This document shows, piece by piece, positions 1-8,493 of a stretch of 64,000 nt of DNA. The position numbers were made by a program, and so were the translations under genes. Source of the DNA: Imperialibacter sp964351395 (GTDB lineage Bacteria > Bacteroidota > Bacteroidia > Cytophagales > Cyclobacteriaceae); NCBI GenBank assembly GCA_964351395.1, contig CAYGOF010000013.1, positions 62,001 to 126,000 of the forward strand. Direction: 5' to 3'. Each line of letters opens with the position of its first letter. Within the stretch, counting starts at the first letter, position 1. The notes under the pieces are model-generated. The model saw only the letters and a program-made list of their open reading frames with translations, made no database searches and had not been told where the DNA came from.

Positions 1-656
1 CTTGTGCCCACTTTAATGTCCTTATCTGAGAAAGCAATAGAAGTCATGTTTTCCGACAGGTGAAAAGGCTTCCAAGTATCCTGGTCCAGGAAATAAACTA
101 CCGACCGGGTAAGTGCATAAAATTGGCCATCATGAACATAGAGATTCAAAACTGGCTCGGCAGGAACACTTATCTCGGCAACTTTTACATTGCGGCTATA
201 CAATACCGCCTTTTGCGCCCCTAAAAGCAGCACCTGCGATTCGCTGCTAACGGAAATCTTACTATAAACGCCCTGCTCGATCCTGGTATCAAGTGTGCCT
301 GCATATCCATTAGTAAGAAACTGGTCATGATAAAGATAAAATAGAATGCCTGAAGTTTCCTGTGTGGTTATATCTACAGGAACCTTATCTGCAAGTGACC
401 GATAGGTATGGTCCTCAGCGAGTACGTAGTCAGGAAAGTCTCGAAATAGCCCTATGTCGGTCAGTACATAAACGATATCGTTGTAATCAACCACCACTTT
501 CCTGGGCCTGGACGATCGAAACGAATTGGGCACCTCGTATTGATGAGCAAGAAGCTGGGGATAAGTGTCATCAGGTACTTGAGCCCTGACTGGATTAACG
601 AGGAAAATAAAACAGCCAATGATAATACTATTTGGCAAAGTAAGTCGGTACTTCAT
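1..656 (-). CDS. Exported protein of unknown function, 3' end cut by window edge
   Basis: Reading leftward from an ATG at 656 there is an open frame of 218 codons with no stop before the window edge, so the C-terminus is missing. The product starts MKYRLTLPNSIIIGCFIF and ends its signal peptide near PVRAQ, so it should be exported. The visible part has repeated beta-rich stretches such as KVVVDYNDIVYVLTDIGLF and NLYVHDGQFYALTRSVVYF, which look like blades of a propeller, as in Bacteroidota sensor proteins. The start lies 27 nt after the stop of the upstream phosphoesterase on the same strand, so the two are probably co-transcribed. I do not recognise the family; the propeller assignment is an inference from the repeat pattern. 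Confidence 0.7.
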   Translation of the reverse strand, partial: MKYRLTLPNSIIIGCFIFLVNPVRAQVPDDTYPQLLAHQYEVPNSFRSSRPRKVVVDYNDIVYVLTDIGLFRDFPDYVLAEDHTYRSLADKVPVDITTQETSGILFYLYHDQFLTNGYAGTLDTRIEQGVYSKISVSSESQVLLLGAQKAVLYSRNVKVAEISVPAEPVLNLYVHDGQFYALTRSVVYFLDQDTWKPFHLSENMTSIAFSDKDIKVGT

Positions 657-683
657 CGTATTCTAAGTGGATTAAGCGTCAAA

Positions 684-2084
684 TCAATCCTTCATCTCCG
701 GTATGTCAGGTATCTTATTGACAAGAACATTGGGCATTCCAGCCTTCTTTACAAGATCAAAAGCATCGTATAACTCTCCTTTGGCTGTAAATGCCTGGTA
801 AGATACTGTGTCCCCCTCAATATTGATCACCTGAAAAAGTTGGGTATTGGCGGCCTTTCTTTCCATCCAGGGGTTATCGCTGACCTCGTACATTTTGGGT
901 CCACTAACGGAAACAACATACATCGTTCCAGAACCTTCCTCCCTAACAGCCGCCCCGGTTGCTACATTGCTGACAATACCTCTGCCATAGGCATGATCAT
1001 GCCCTTGCAACACAAGATCTACTTTATGCTTATCAAAAATTGGTTTAAAACTCTCCCGTAGCGTTATGTTATCGCGATTCGGATTAGTAGAAAATACTGG
1101 GTAATGAAAGGTAATCACGGTCCATTTTCTTGGGTCATTGGTCAGCAGAGAATCCAGCCAATATGCTTGCAGCTCACGGAAATGTTCAGATTCATCTATT
1201 TGTTCAGCATCCAGCGAAATCACCTTTATTTCAGGATAATTGATGACGTAACAAGTCTCTTCAAGGCCAATGGGACCGTTTTTTGGCAAATTAAATTGAG
1301 GCTTCCACTGAGGCGACAACACCACATCTTTGTATTCATGGTTGCCTGGAGTCATGATGGCCGGAACCATTGCATGGATGAAGCCGCCTGCATAAAACCA
1401 TTCACCCCATTCCACGTCTCGGTCATGACGATTGATCAAATCCCCAGCGTGAAGCATAAAGTTTACTTTTGGCATCGTCTGATATGCTTCCCTGATCACC
1501 CGGGACCACATAGATTTTACATCATTTTGAGCGTCACCAAAGTAAACGAACGAAATGGGATCCGTCTCGCTTGGCATTTCCAACTGGAACCACTCCGACC
1601 AATAAGGCTCCAACCCTACCCTATACACATATGTTTTTCCTGGCTCCAGCCCGTCGATCACCGCTGAATGGTAATTGGCTTCAACAACCGGCTCCCCCTC
1701 TCTGCTCACTTTCAAGTATTCAGTCGCCGCAGGAATATTCCTGGGGGCTTCTCTGAACGAGGGCCCATCGGTAGCAAGAGCAACTTCTACATGACCCCGA
1801 GACACCAATGTGGCTGTGCGCCAGTTCACTGCCACCGAATGCAAAGGATTGGCACTTAGATTGAGAATTATTCTGTCTGGATCGTTTCCTGGGAAAAGAA
1901 GCTTACTGTTTGGCAGACTGTCACTTTTGCTATGGCTATGACCGTGATCGCCGTCGGAGTGATGATCTTCGTTATTTGATCGACACCCTGTAAAAGCCAG
2001 ACCATGGGCTAAAATCAGCAAGAGGGCAGCCAGTCGGCCCAAATTACCTAATTGGTATGCTTCGAATCCATTTGAAAAACCCAT
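684..2084 (-). CDS. Purple-acid-phosphatase-like metallophosphoesterase lipoprotein
   Basis: A calcineurin-like phosphoesterase of the purple acid phosphatase type, expected to hydrolyse phosphate esters outside the inner membrane. After a lipobox (LAFTGC) comes a His/Asp-rich linker with DHHSDGDHGHSHS, then a fibronectin-like N-terminal domain, then the metal-ligand blocks in order: FGDAQND, GDLINRHD, GNHEY, TFHYPVF and GHDHAYGR. All main dinuclear-site ligands are present. The frame extends upstream to 2165, but the ATG at 2084 places a normal signal sequence at the N-terminus, so I chose it. It is divergent from the PhoPQ-related gene at 2244 and heads a likely two-gene unit with the partial gene at 1-656. 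The substrate is unknown; phytate, nucleotides and phosphodiesters are all possible. Confidence 0.85.
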   Translation of the reverse strand: MGFSNGFEAYQLGNLGRLAALLLILAHGLAFTGCRSNNEDHHSDGDHGHSHSKSDSLPNSKLLFPGNDPDRIILNLSANPLHSVAVNWRTATLVSRGHVEVALATDGPSFREAPRNIPAATEYLKVSREGEPVVEANYHSAVIDGLEPGKTYVYRVGLEPYWSEWFQLEMPSETDPISFVYFGDAQNDVKSMWSRVIREAYQTMPKVNFMLHAGDLINRHDRDVEWGEWFYAGGFIHAMVPAIMTPGNHEYKDVVLSPQWKPQFNLPKNGPIGLEETCYVINYPEIKVISLDAEQIDESEHFRELQAYWLDSLLTNDPRKWTVITFHYPVFSTNPNRDNITLRESFKPIFDKHKVDLVLQGHDHAYGRGIVSNVATGAAVREEGSGTMYVVSVSGPKMYEVSDNPWMERKAANTQLFQVINIEGDTVSYQAFTAKGELYDAFDLVKKAGMPNVLVNKIPDIPEMKD

Positions 2085-2243
2085 GATAATCGCTCTTATT
2101 AGTCCCTTTCTAAAGTAAAACAATTTTGATCTGAAGAATACGAAGATTTCTTGACATGCCTCCAACCGTTGATAACTTCAGAAGCAAATACGGAAATTAA
2201 TAGTTAAGTTTTAGCCCAAATTAAAACCAACAATTCTCAACGA

Positions 2244-3608
2244 ATGATGAAGTCTTTACACCTCAATTTCTATCTGGCTTGTCTAGGCCTTGTTCTTTCT
2301 CCAGTTGCCCAGGCTTTCCAAGCTGAGACAATCGCGGAAACTGCACTAAAAAGCTATTTGGATAATGGCGACAACACCTATGGGTGGGAGCTTGAATCCA
2401 GTTTTGAAACGGAGGGAATCAAAGGGTATCAGCTTCTTCTCACATCTCAGCATTGGAGGGAATATACCTGGAAGCATCAATTAACCATTTTTGTTCCCGA
2501 CGAGCTGACGCAATCTGAAAGTCTGCTGTTTATCTCGGGAGGCTCCAACAAAGCAAGCGAACCGAACCTGAGAAGCAATCAGGATGATCTCAGTAAAGCG
2601 ATGGCAAGAATAGCCATCGACAATAACGCCATTGTGTCAATCATCAGGCAAGTGCCTAACCAGCCACTTTATGGCGACAAAACAGAGGATGTTTTGATTT
2701 CTTATACACTCCACGCCTTCACCGAAACCGGCGACTATACCTGGCCGCTACTGTTTCCAATGGTCAAAAGTGTAGTGAAGGGCATGCTAGCTGTACAGGA
2801 ATTTTCAAAAAAAGAGCTGAAACACACTATTGACGGATTTGTGCTTTCAGGGCTCTCCAAGCGTGGCTGGACCACATGGCTCACCGGTGCCCACGATGAA
2901 AGAGTCATTGCTATTGCGCCGATGGTTATCGACGTACTCAACATGCCCGTCAGCCTACAGTACCACCTCGAGGCCTGGAATGAATATAGCCCGGAAATAA
3001 ATGACTATGTAAGTCTCGGCATCCCTCAGGCATCTGCCACCGAGTCCGGCATTAAAATCAATGCCATGGTTGACCCTTATTCGTATCGGGAAAAGCTCAA
3101 TAAACCTAAGATGATTTTTATCGGAACCAATGATCCATACTGGCCCGTGGATGCAGTCAAACACTACATCAGCAACATACCCGGCCTAAACCTCCTTCAC
3201 TATATACCCAATGCCGGGCACAATGTAGACGACCATGAGCAAACATTTATTGCCTTGAATGCCTTTTTTGGATTCACAGCGAATGGCATGAACTACCCTA
3301 CTGCTAAATGGGACATTAGCACCAGCAACAAGCAGCTTACCCTTAAAGTAATTCCCTCGAGCCGGTTGCTCGTTGATGCAATCGTGTGGTCTGCTACTTC
3401 CGATGACCGCGACTTTCGGGATGAGACCTGGGTGGGCGAAAGCCTGAAAGCATCAGGATCAAAAATTGTCGCCACCAGTCAGAGTTTTCCAACATCAGGA
3501 TTTAAAGCGTTTTATATGGACCTAAAATTCCTGGATCTGGCAGGCAATGAGTTCACTGAAAGTACCCGAATGTTTGTGGTCACGCCTGAAAAGGTGTTAA
3601 TTGACTAA
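2244..3608 (+). CDS. PhoPQ-activated pathogenicity-related family protein (PqaA type)
   Basis: A 454-residue secreted alpha/beta-hydrolase-fold protein of the PhoPQ-related family (PF10142), known from Salmonella PqaA; the biochemical function is not established. A signal peptide ends near AQAFQA. The nucleophile elbow is GLSKRGW with Ser205 as candidate nucleophile, the acid is probably the Asp in TNDPYW (about 297), and the histidine lies in NAGHNVDDHE (about 326), so the triad appears complete. A beta-rich C-terminal domain follows from about residue 350, as is usual for the family. The family name refers to Salmonella regulation, and nothing here suggests PhoPQ control. It runs in the same direction as the M1 peptidase that follows 82 nt downstream. 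Confidence 0.85.
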   Translation: MMKSLHLNFYLACLGLVLSPVAQAFQAETIAETALKSYLDNGDNTYGWELESSFETEGIKGYQLLLTSQHWREYTWKHQLTIFVPDELTQSESLLFISGGSNKASEPNLRSNQDDLSKAMARIAIDNNAIVSIIRQVPNQPLYGDKTEDVLISYTLHAFTETGDYTWPLLFPMVKSVVKGMLAVQEFSKKELKHTIDGFVLSGLSKRGWTTWLTGAHDERVIAIAPMVIDVLNMPVSLQYHLEAWNEYSPEINDYVSLGIPQASATESGIKINAMVDPYSYREKLNKPKMIFIGTNDPYWPVDAVKHYISNIPGLNLLHYIPNAGHNVDDHEQTFIALNAFFGFTANGMNYPTAKWDISTSNKQLTLKVIPSSRLLVDAIVWSATSDDRDFRDETWVGESLKASGSKIVATSQSFPTSGFKAFYMDLKFLDLAGNEFTESTRMFVVTPEKVLID

Positions 3609-3690
3609 GGCATGAGGATTGCGTATTTACACTAGAGGTTGCCTATCCACCCTATTGAATGCTTAATATTAAGGGCCAAAATCAACCGTA

Positions 3691-6303
3691 ATGAGCAAAC
3701 CAACCTTCAACATTGCATTCTTGTGTTTTTCTACAGTCCTTTTGGTCGGGTGTGGAGCAGAAATGGAAAAGACAACTCAGGTGGCCATCGAACCTGGAGT
3801 TTCGCTTGAGCTGGCTGTACAACGCAAGGCCAACATCAGTCAGCTTGGATACGAATTGTCAATGGATATTCCGGCATCCAAAGAAAAGGACATCATTGCC
3901 ACAGAAGTGCTGCACTTCCAATTGAAGGACACACGTTCAGCACTACAGATTGACTTTAAAGAAGAAACTAACCACATCAAAGGCATTGTATCGAATGGGA
4001 AAGAACTGCCTATTGACCACAGAGAAGAACATATAATTATTCCGGCCTCCGCCTTACTTGAAGGGGAAAATGAAATTAGTATTGAATTTGTGGCTGGTAA
4101 TTTGTCGCTCAATCGAAACGACGAATACCTTTACACCCTCCTGGTTCCTGACAGAGCACGCACGGTCTTTCCCTGTTTTGATCAGCCCAATCTCAAGGCG
4201 TCTTATCAGCTGAGCCTCAGCATGCCTGAGCACTGGCAGGCATTAACCAACGGTCCATTGGCTGACTCTGTGGTCGCCAACGGCAAAAAAACCTTTCATT
4301 TTGCACCTTCCGACACGATAAGCACCTATCTTTTTGCCTTTGCGGCCGGAGACTTTAAGAAAGTCACCCAAACGGTTGCTGGGCGCACCATGAGCTTCTT
4401 CCATAGAGAAACTGACCCGGAAAAAATCTCAGAAAGCGTAGACACCATTTTCTACCTGCATGCGAAAGCCCTTGATTTTTTAGAGGACTACACAAACATT
4501 GACTACCCCTTTAAAAAATTTGATTTTGTGGCCATTCCGGACTTTCAATACGGCGGCATGGAACATGTTGGAGCTATTCAGTACCGCGCCTCCTCTCTCT
4601 TTCTCGACAAAACGGCTACAGAAAGTCGAAAAATAGGGCGGGCTAATCTTATTGCTCACGAGACTGCTCATATGTGGTTTGGAGACCTTGTCACAATGGA
4701 TTGGTTCAATGATGTTTGGATGAAGGAAGTATTTGCCAACTTTATGGCAGATAAAATATCTGAAATCACTTTTCCAGATACCGGGAGCGATTTGAAGTTT
4801 CTACTCGCCCACTATCCATCCGCCTATGCAGTGGATCGTACACCGGGAGCCAATCCCATCAGGCAGCAGCTCGACAATCTTAAAGATGCAGGTAGCATGT
4901 ACGGCAACATCATCTATCACAAAGCCCCAGTAGTAATGAAACAGCTCGAAATGCTCATGGGCAAAGATGCCTTTCAAAAAGGCCTGCAAGAGTATCTGAA
5001 AGCATTTGCCTTTTCCAATGCTACCTGGACTGACCTGATCAGCATAATGGACCAGTTAACAATCGAAGACTTATTAGCCTGGAACAAAGTGTGGGTGGAA
5101 AAACCATTTAGGCCAGTTTTTTCCTACCAAAGAGAGGCTGATGCCAATCAGCTGAAAAACCTTTCCATTACACAAAAAAAGGAACTACAGCCATTAACCG
5201 AAAGTAGTGATGACTTGGTGTGGCCACAAACTTTCGAACTTTCACTTGGATACGCCCAAAGCCTGGTAAGCTACCCGGTTCAAAGCTACAAACAACAAGT
5301 TGTGACTGATATTCCAGCAGACTCAGAAGCACCCGATTACATTGTATTCAACACTTCAGGTGATGGCTACGGCGTTTTTCCATTGGATAAAAATATGTTT
5401 CCTCATATTGGTAGCTGGACCGATCCGGTAGCCAGAGCATCCGCTTACATCAATAACTATGAAAACATGCTTAGGGGAACCGATATCTCACCCAAAGAAC
5501 TTATTGAACTCAACCTGAAACTAGTAAAAACTGAAACTGAAGAACTAAGTGTGAGGCAGTTGACGGGGCAAATTGGCAGTACCTTTTGGCAATTTATTAC
5601 CCCATCTAACAGAACGCTGATGAGCGAGGAAGTCGAGCTGGATCTGTGGGAGTCAATGCAGAGTGCTAAGTCTACAAATGTGAGAAAGATGTTGTTTGGC
5701 GCATACCAACAGGTGGCATCGTCCGACGGAGCTCTTCGTCGTCTATACGAGGTATGGAAAACCCAGCAGCCGCCGCAAGGCATTAGATTATCTGAGGACG
5801 ACTATACCAGTCTCGCTGCAACAATCTGTCTGCTTGGTCATTCGGAGTCTGTTCAAGTGCAGGCAGCGCAACTAGAAAGAATTAGCAACGGCGACCGCAA
5901 GAAAAGGTGGGAGTTTCTTCTTCCTGCACTTTCTGCAGATACAGCCGTCAGGAGGCAGTTCTTTGAAAGCCTGAAAGATGCGTCTAATAGAGAAAAGGAA
6001 TCCTGGGTAAGTACAGCAGTCTCCTATCTCCATCACCCGATGCGACAAAACGTATCAGTAGCCTACCTCGAAGAAAGCCTGGAGCTGGTATCCGACATCC
6101 AAGCCACCGGAGACATCTTCTTTCCAGCTTCATGGCTCAATGCTACATTCGGAAGCCACCAAAGTAAAAAAGCTGCAGCAATTGTTGATAAATTCCTCCA
6201 AGAGCACCCTGACTACCCGGAAAAGCTAAAAGGAAAGATTCTTCAGGCAACCGACGATCTCTACCGCGCCAATAGGCTTATCGAGCAGCAGACATCCATG
6301 TAA
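3691..6303 (+). CDS. M1 family zinc aminopeptidase lipoprotein
   Basis: A gluzincin aminopeptidase that removes N-terminal residues from peptides, here anchored to a membrane by a lipobox (LLVGCG). The exopeptidase motif GGMEH lies at 288-292 and the zinc motif HETAH at 323-327, with the third ligand Glu346 in WMKEVFAN at the expected spacing. The N-terminal beta domain covers about 45-230, the catalytic domain 230-480, and a helical C-terminal region continues to 870, the normal length for secreted Bacteroidota M1 enzymes. All catalytic residues seen are intact. It follows the PhoPQ-related hydrolase in the same direction and could share its transcript. It most likely serves peptide scavenging in the periplasm or at the cell surface. 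Confidence 0.93.
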   Translation: MSKPTFNIAFLCFSTVLLVGCGAEMEKTTQVAIEPGVSLELAVQRKANISQLGYELSMDIPASKEKDIIATEVLHFQLKDTRSALQIDFKEETNHIKGIVSNGKELPIDHREEHIIIPASALLEGENEISIEFVAGNLSLNRNDEYLYTLLVPDRARTVFPCFDQPNLKASYQLSLSMPEHWQALTNGPLADSVVANGKKTFHFAPSDTISTYLFAFAAGDFKKVTQTVAGRTMSFFHRETDPEKISESVDTIFYLHAKALDFLEDYTNIDYPFKKFDFVAIPDFQYGGMEHVGAIQYRASSLFLDKTATESRKIGRANLIAHETAHMWFGDLVTMDWFNDVWMKEVFANFMADKISEITFPDTGSDLKFLLAHYPSAYAVDRTPGANPIRQQLDNLKDAGSMYGNIIYHKAPVVMKQLEMLMGKDAFQKGLQEYLKAFAFSNATWTDLISIMDQLTIEDLLAWNKVWVEKPFRPVFSYQREADANQLKNLSITQKKELQPLTESSDDLVWPQTFELSLGYAQSLVSYPVQSYKQQVVTDIPADSEAPDYIVFNTSGDGYGVFPLDKNMFPHIGSWTDPVARASAYINNYENMLRGTDISPKELIELNLKLVKTETEELSVRQLTGQIGSTFWQFITPSNRTLMSEEVELDLWESMQSAKSTNVRKMLFGAYQQVASSDGALRRLYEVWKTQQPPQGIRLSEDDYTSLAATICLLGHSESVQVQAAQLERISNGDRKKRWEFLLPALSADTAVRRQFFESLKDASNREKESWVSTAVSYLHHPMRQNVSVAYLEESLELVSDIQATGDIFFPASWLNATFGSHQSKKAAAIVDKFLQEHPDYPEKLKGKILQATDDLYRANRLIEQQTSM

Positions 6304-6345
6304 AAGCCTAGTTGAGGTGAACGGTTGCTTACTTTCACCATAGCA

Positions 6346-6814
6346 CTAATCATGGTCATTGCCCTGTGTCTGAAGCAACGCTATGGCTTCTTCAGCGTTT
6401 TCAGAATAGCTCATTTCAATAAGTGTATCTTCTAATGCACCGTAGGCTAATCTCCTTTGTTTGAATTTCAACAAAAAACTGCCTACATTTTTAACAAAAT
6501 AAGTCTTTTCAAACTCGGCCGATAACGAGTCGATCAGCCAATCGTACTTGGCCGACTGAGCACACAGGTTCCTTGTCGGTCGTTTTTACCAGCAAATTTT
6601 TCTACAGCAAGAGCCTTTTTTGGTAAGGATTTTCAGTAATATAAAAAAATTCAGCAGCTGGCATTTGCCTGTCATTGTAGATTGAGGTGAAAGATTTGTC
6701 TATATCTCGGATGTCTCTTCTCATCCCCATGTTGCTAGTTATCACCAGTGCGACTATTATTGTCAGAATAACAGCAATTTTCGCTTTATCAGGTATTAGA
6801 AAAGCCCATTTCAT
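6346..6814 (-). pseudogene. Decayed 4HB_MCP-type membrane sensor-domain gene
   Basis: Starting at an ATG at 6814, the frame encodes an N-terminal membrane helix (AVILTIIVALVITS) and the start of a four-helix-bundle MCP-like domain (TENPYQKRLLL), then hits TAG at 6604-6602. Reading through that stop continues sensibly for about 12 codons. A one-base shift near 6560 then restores a family-like segment (QSAKYDWLIDSLSAEFEK, then FVKNVGSFLLKFKQRRLAYG), which runs to a TAG at 6346. So the gene carries at least an in-frame stop and a frameshift. It also lacks the second membrane helix usually found at the C-terminus of these roughly 200-residue Bacteroidota proteins. Decay is the simplest reading; two sequencing errors in one gene are possible but less likely. 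Confidence 0.7.
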
Positions 6815-6841
6815 TGATTACACATCTAATTTCTAACAACA

Positions 6842-7075
6842 TTGACCGCCCCTGACCACTCCATATTGATTGACATCGTTAAAACAAAAATGCCTTTTGG
6901 TAAATACAAGAATACCCTGATTTGCGACCTCCCCGTCAACTACCTTGAGTGGTTCAAAAGAGAGGGCTTTCCTCAGGGGAAGCTCGGCATGATGCTTTCT
7001 ACTATCTATGAAATTAGATTGAATGGACTCGAAGAAATCCTTCAGCCACTAAAAAAAATAAACAATCATCGATAG
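6842..7075 (+). CDS. DUF3820 family small protein
   Basis: A 77-residue cytoplasmic protein of the DUF3820 family, recognised by MPFGKYKNTLICDLPVNYL, then FKREGFPQGKLG and IRLNGLE. In this family the conserved region starts upstream of MPFGKYK. The only way to include it is a TTG start at 6842, because an in-frame stop lies at 6827-6829; the ATG at 6890 would remove 16 residues. I therefore favour TTG, but the start is uncertain. The family is small, widespread and uncharacterised; annotation as a quorum-sensing-regulated factor in some databases is not evidence of function here. It is divergent from the decayed sensor gene, with only 27 bp between their starts. Confidence 0.75.
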   Translation: MTAPDHSILIDIVKTKMPFGKYKNTLICDLPVNYLEWFKREGFPQGKLGMMLSTIYEIRLNGLEEILQPLKKINNHR

Positions 7076-7147
7076 TTATAATACTGATTAACAGCACTAT
7101 ACAGGATATCCATGGAGCGGCGACATACTAAAACACAGGATATTTCG

Positions 7148-7155
7148 TATATTTG
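7148..7155 (+). promoter_or_regulatory. Bacteroidota -7 promoter element for the 7207 gene
   Basis: TATATTTG matches the Bacteroidota sigma-A consensus TAnnTTTG and lies about 50 nt upstream of the ATG at 7207. No clear -33 TTG element was seen, so this is a motif-only call. Confidence 0.35.
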
Positions 7156-7206
7156 TGTGTTATGTTGGTTCAATTGTTGCTATAGGTGTGTAAACTATTT
7201 GTGTAT

Positions 7207-7755
7207 ATGAAGTTTAGAATTGTCATATTAATCCAACTTTCAATTCTTTTCAGTACTTGTTTTAATGACGCTGCCGCTCAATCAGACAGTACGGGAATTG
7301 TAAAACAGTTTGATGCCCTGGTCATCAAATGGGAATTGCTTTCAAATGATCTGGCCACATATGAAGGGCTTGAAAAGTATTGTACCGAAAAGGAATATCA
7401 GACCAATGTGATAAAAACGTTGGATGAAATACACCATTATGATTCTCTTCTCTATCAGGTTATCAGTAAAAAAGCCAGGTTTGATAAAAGCGCTGAGCTC
7501 AAAAAAACCCTTGCTCAGATAGAAGAATTTGAAACAGAATACAAGGGCCCTAGCTTCATAAAAAAACTTCACGACGAATGTGTGGGTAGGCGAGAAATTG
7601 AAAAGGATTCCAAAGAAACCCGAAATGATATTGGAATGAATTCATACGACGGCCAGGTGTTGATATTAGAAGCCGACCTGAAAAAGTATGTTACTCACAT
7701 CACTAAGCTCATGGATCATATTGAAGAACATGTGCACCATTTACATATTGAATAG
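7207..7755 (+). CDS. Secreted protein of unknown function, first of a tandem paralogous pair
   Basis: A 182-residue protein with a signal peptide ending near DAAAQS and an otherwise helical, charged mature part. A GTG at 7186 is in frame, but the ATG at 7207 gives a normal signal peptide. It aligns along its full length with the next gene: KWELLSNDLATYEGLEKYC matches KWYFVSDELSTYQGLNKYC, and MNSYDGQVLILEADLKKYV matches AYSYDNQIVVTEVYLKKHV. Both keep two cysteines (YC near mature residue 45 and EC near 105) that could form a disulfide, and both end in a His-rich tail (EEHVHHLH). I do not recognise the family. The tail and cysteines would suit metal binding or a small periplasmic coiled protein, but that is a guess. 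Confidence 0.75.
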   Translation: MKFRIVILIQLSILFSTCFNDAAAQSDSTGIVKQFDALVIKWELLSNDLATYEGLEKYCTEKEYQTNVIKTLDEIHHYDSLLYQVISKKARFDKSAELKKTLAQIEEFETEYKGPSFIKKLHDECVGRREIEKDSKETRNDIGMNSYDGQVLILEADLKKYVTHITKLMDHIEEHVHHLHIE

Positions 7756-7912
7756 CATGTGGTAAATACGTAATTTTTACCTTTTTAAGTGCTAATTGCC
7801 AACATAATCCTGTTCTGATCGTATATTCATGCATTCCTGCATTCTACCAACCAATTCTTGACTGGTTAATTCACTCCATTAAACTTAATGGCAAAATTAA
7901 ACTAGTTAAAAA

Positions 7913-8449
7913 ATGAAAAATTGTGTTGTTACTCTCTTTGTCATAACCCTCTTACTTTCGGTCACATCGGTCAGGGCCAATCAACCGGATTTCAATGAAA
8001 ACTTTACTTCATTGACGTATAAATGGTATTTCGTTTCTGACGAACTTTCTACCTACCAGGGTCTAAATAAGTATTGTAAGGATCCCGAATTTCAGTACGA
8101 AGTAAAAAACGTATTGAGAGAAATCCACAAGTATGATAGTGCACTCTATGCTAAGGTTACATCGTTGATGGCCGAATCGCCTAGCCGGGAATTAAAAAAG
8201 ACTCTGAAAAAAATAGGACACCTTGAGCAGAAAGTCAATGCACTAATGCTGTCAAATTTGTTGAAATCTGAGTGCCACAACCAAAGACAACTTGCTAGAG
8301 AATACCGAAAAGTAAAAAACGATTTCGGCGCTTATTCATATGACAATCAAATCGTCGTCACAGAAGTATATTTAAAAAAGCACGTGAGTAAAATCAATGA
8401 TATAATGGAAAATATAGAAGACCACTTCCATCATCTCGAAGGCCAATAG
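7913..8449 (+). CDS. Secreted protein of unknown function, second of a tandem paralogous pair
   Basis: A 178-residue homologue of the preceding gene, with a signal peptide ending near VRANQ. Shared landmarks in the same order are YQGLNKYC, REIHKYDSALY, ELKKTL, the second Cys in KSECHNQR, AYSYDNQI and the C-terminal ENIEDHFHHLEG. The copies have diverged substantially, so the duplication is old, yet length, cysteines and His tail are kept, which argues that both are under selection. The 157-bp spacer is AT-rich and could hold its own promoter. No catalytic motif was found. A hairpin follows the stop. Confidence 0.75.
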   Translation: MKNCVVTLFVITLLLSVTSVRANQPDFNENFTSLTYKWYFVSDELSTYQGLNKYCKDPEFQYEVKNVLREIHKYDSALYAKVTSLMAESPSRELKKTLKKIGHLEQKVNALMLSNLLKSECHNQRQLAREYRKVKNDFGAYSYDNQIVVTEVYLKKHVSKINDIMENIEDHFHHLEGQ

Positions 8450-8459
8450 AAAATAAGTG

Positions 8460-8480
8460 GGCCGGAATGTCATCCCGGCC
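8460..8480. terminator. Hairpin between convergent genes
   Basis: GGCCGG and CCGGCC arms around a 9-nt loop lie between the stop of the tandem unknown gene (8449) and the stop of the GH16 gene (8494). There is only a weak T run after it, so termination in either direction is plausible but not certain. Confidence 0.5.
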
Positions 8481-8493
8481 TGTTTCAACACGC

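Noticed and set aside
362..773. Two overlapping short plus-strand frames at the left edge
   Set aside because: They are antisense to the truncated exported-protein gene and the end of the phosphoesterase gene, with no domain features.
1104..1667. 187-codon open frame on the plus strand
   Set aside because: It lies entirely inside the phosphoesterase gene on the other strand, whose motifs are intact; the plus-strand product has no recognisable pattern.
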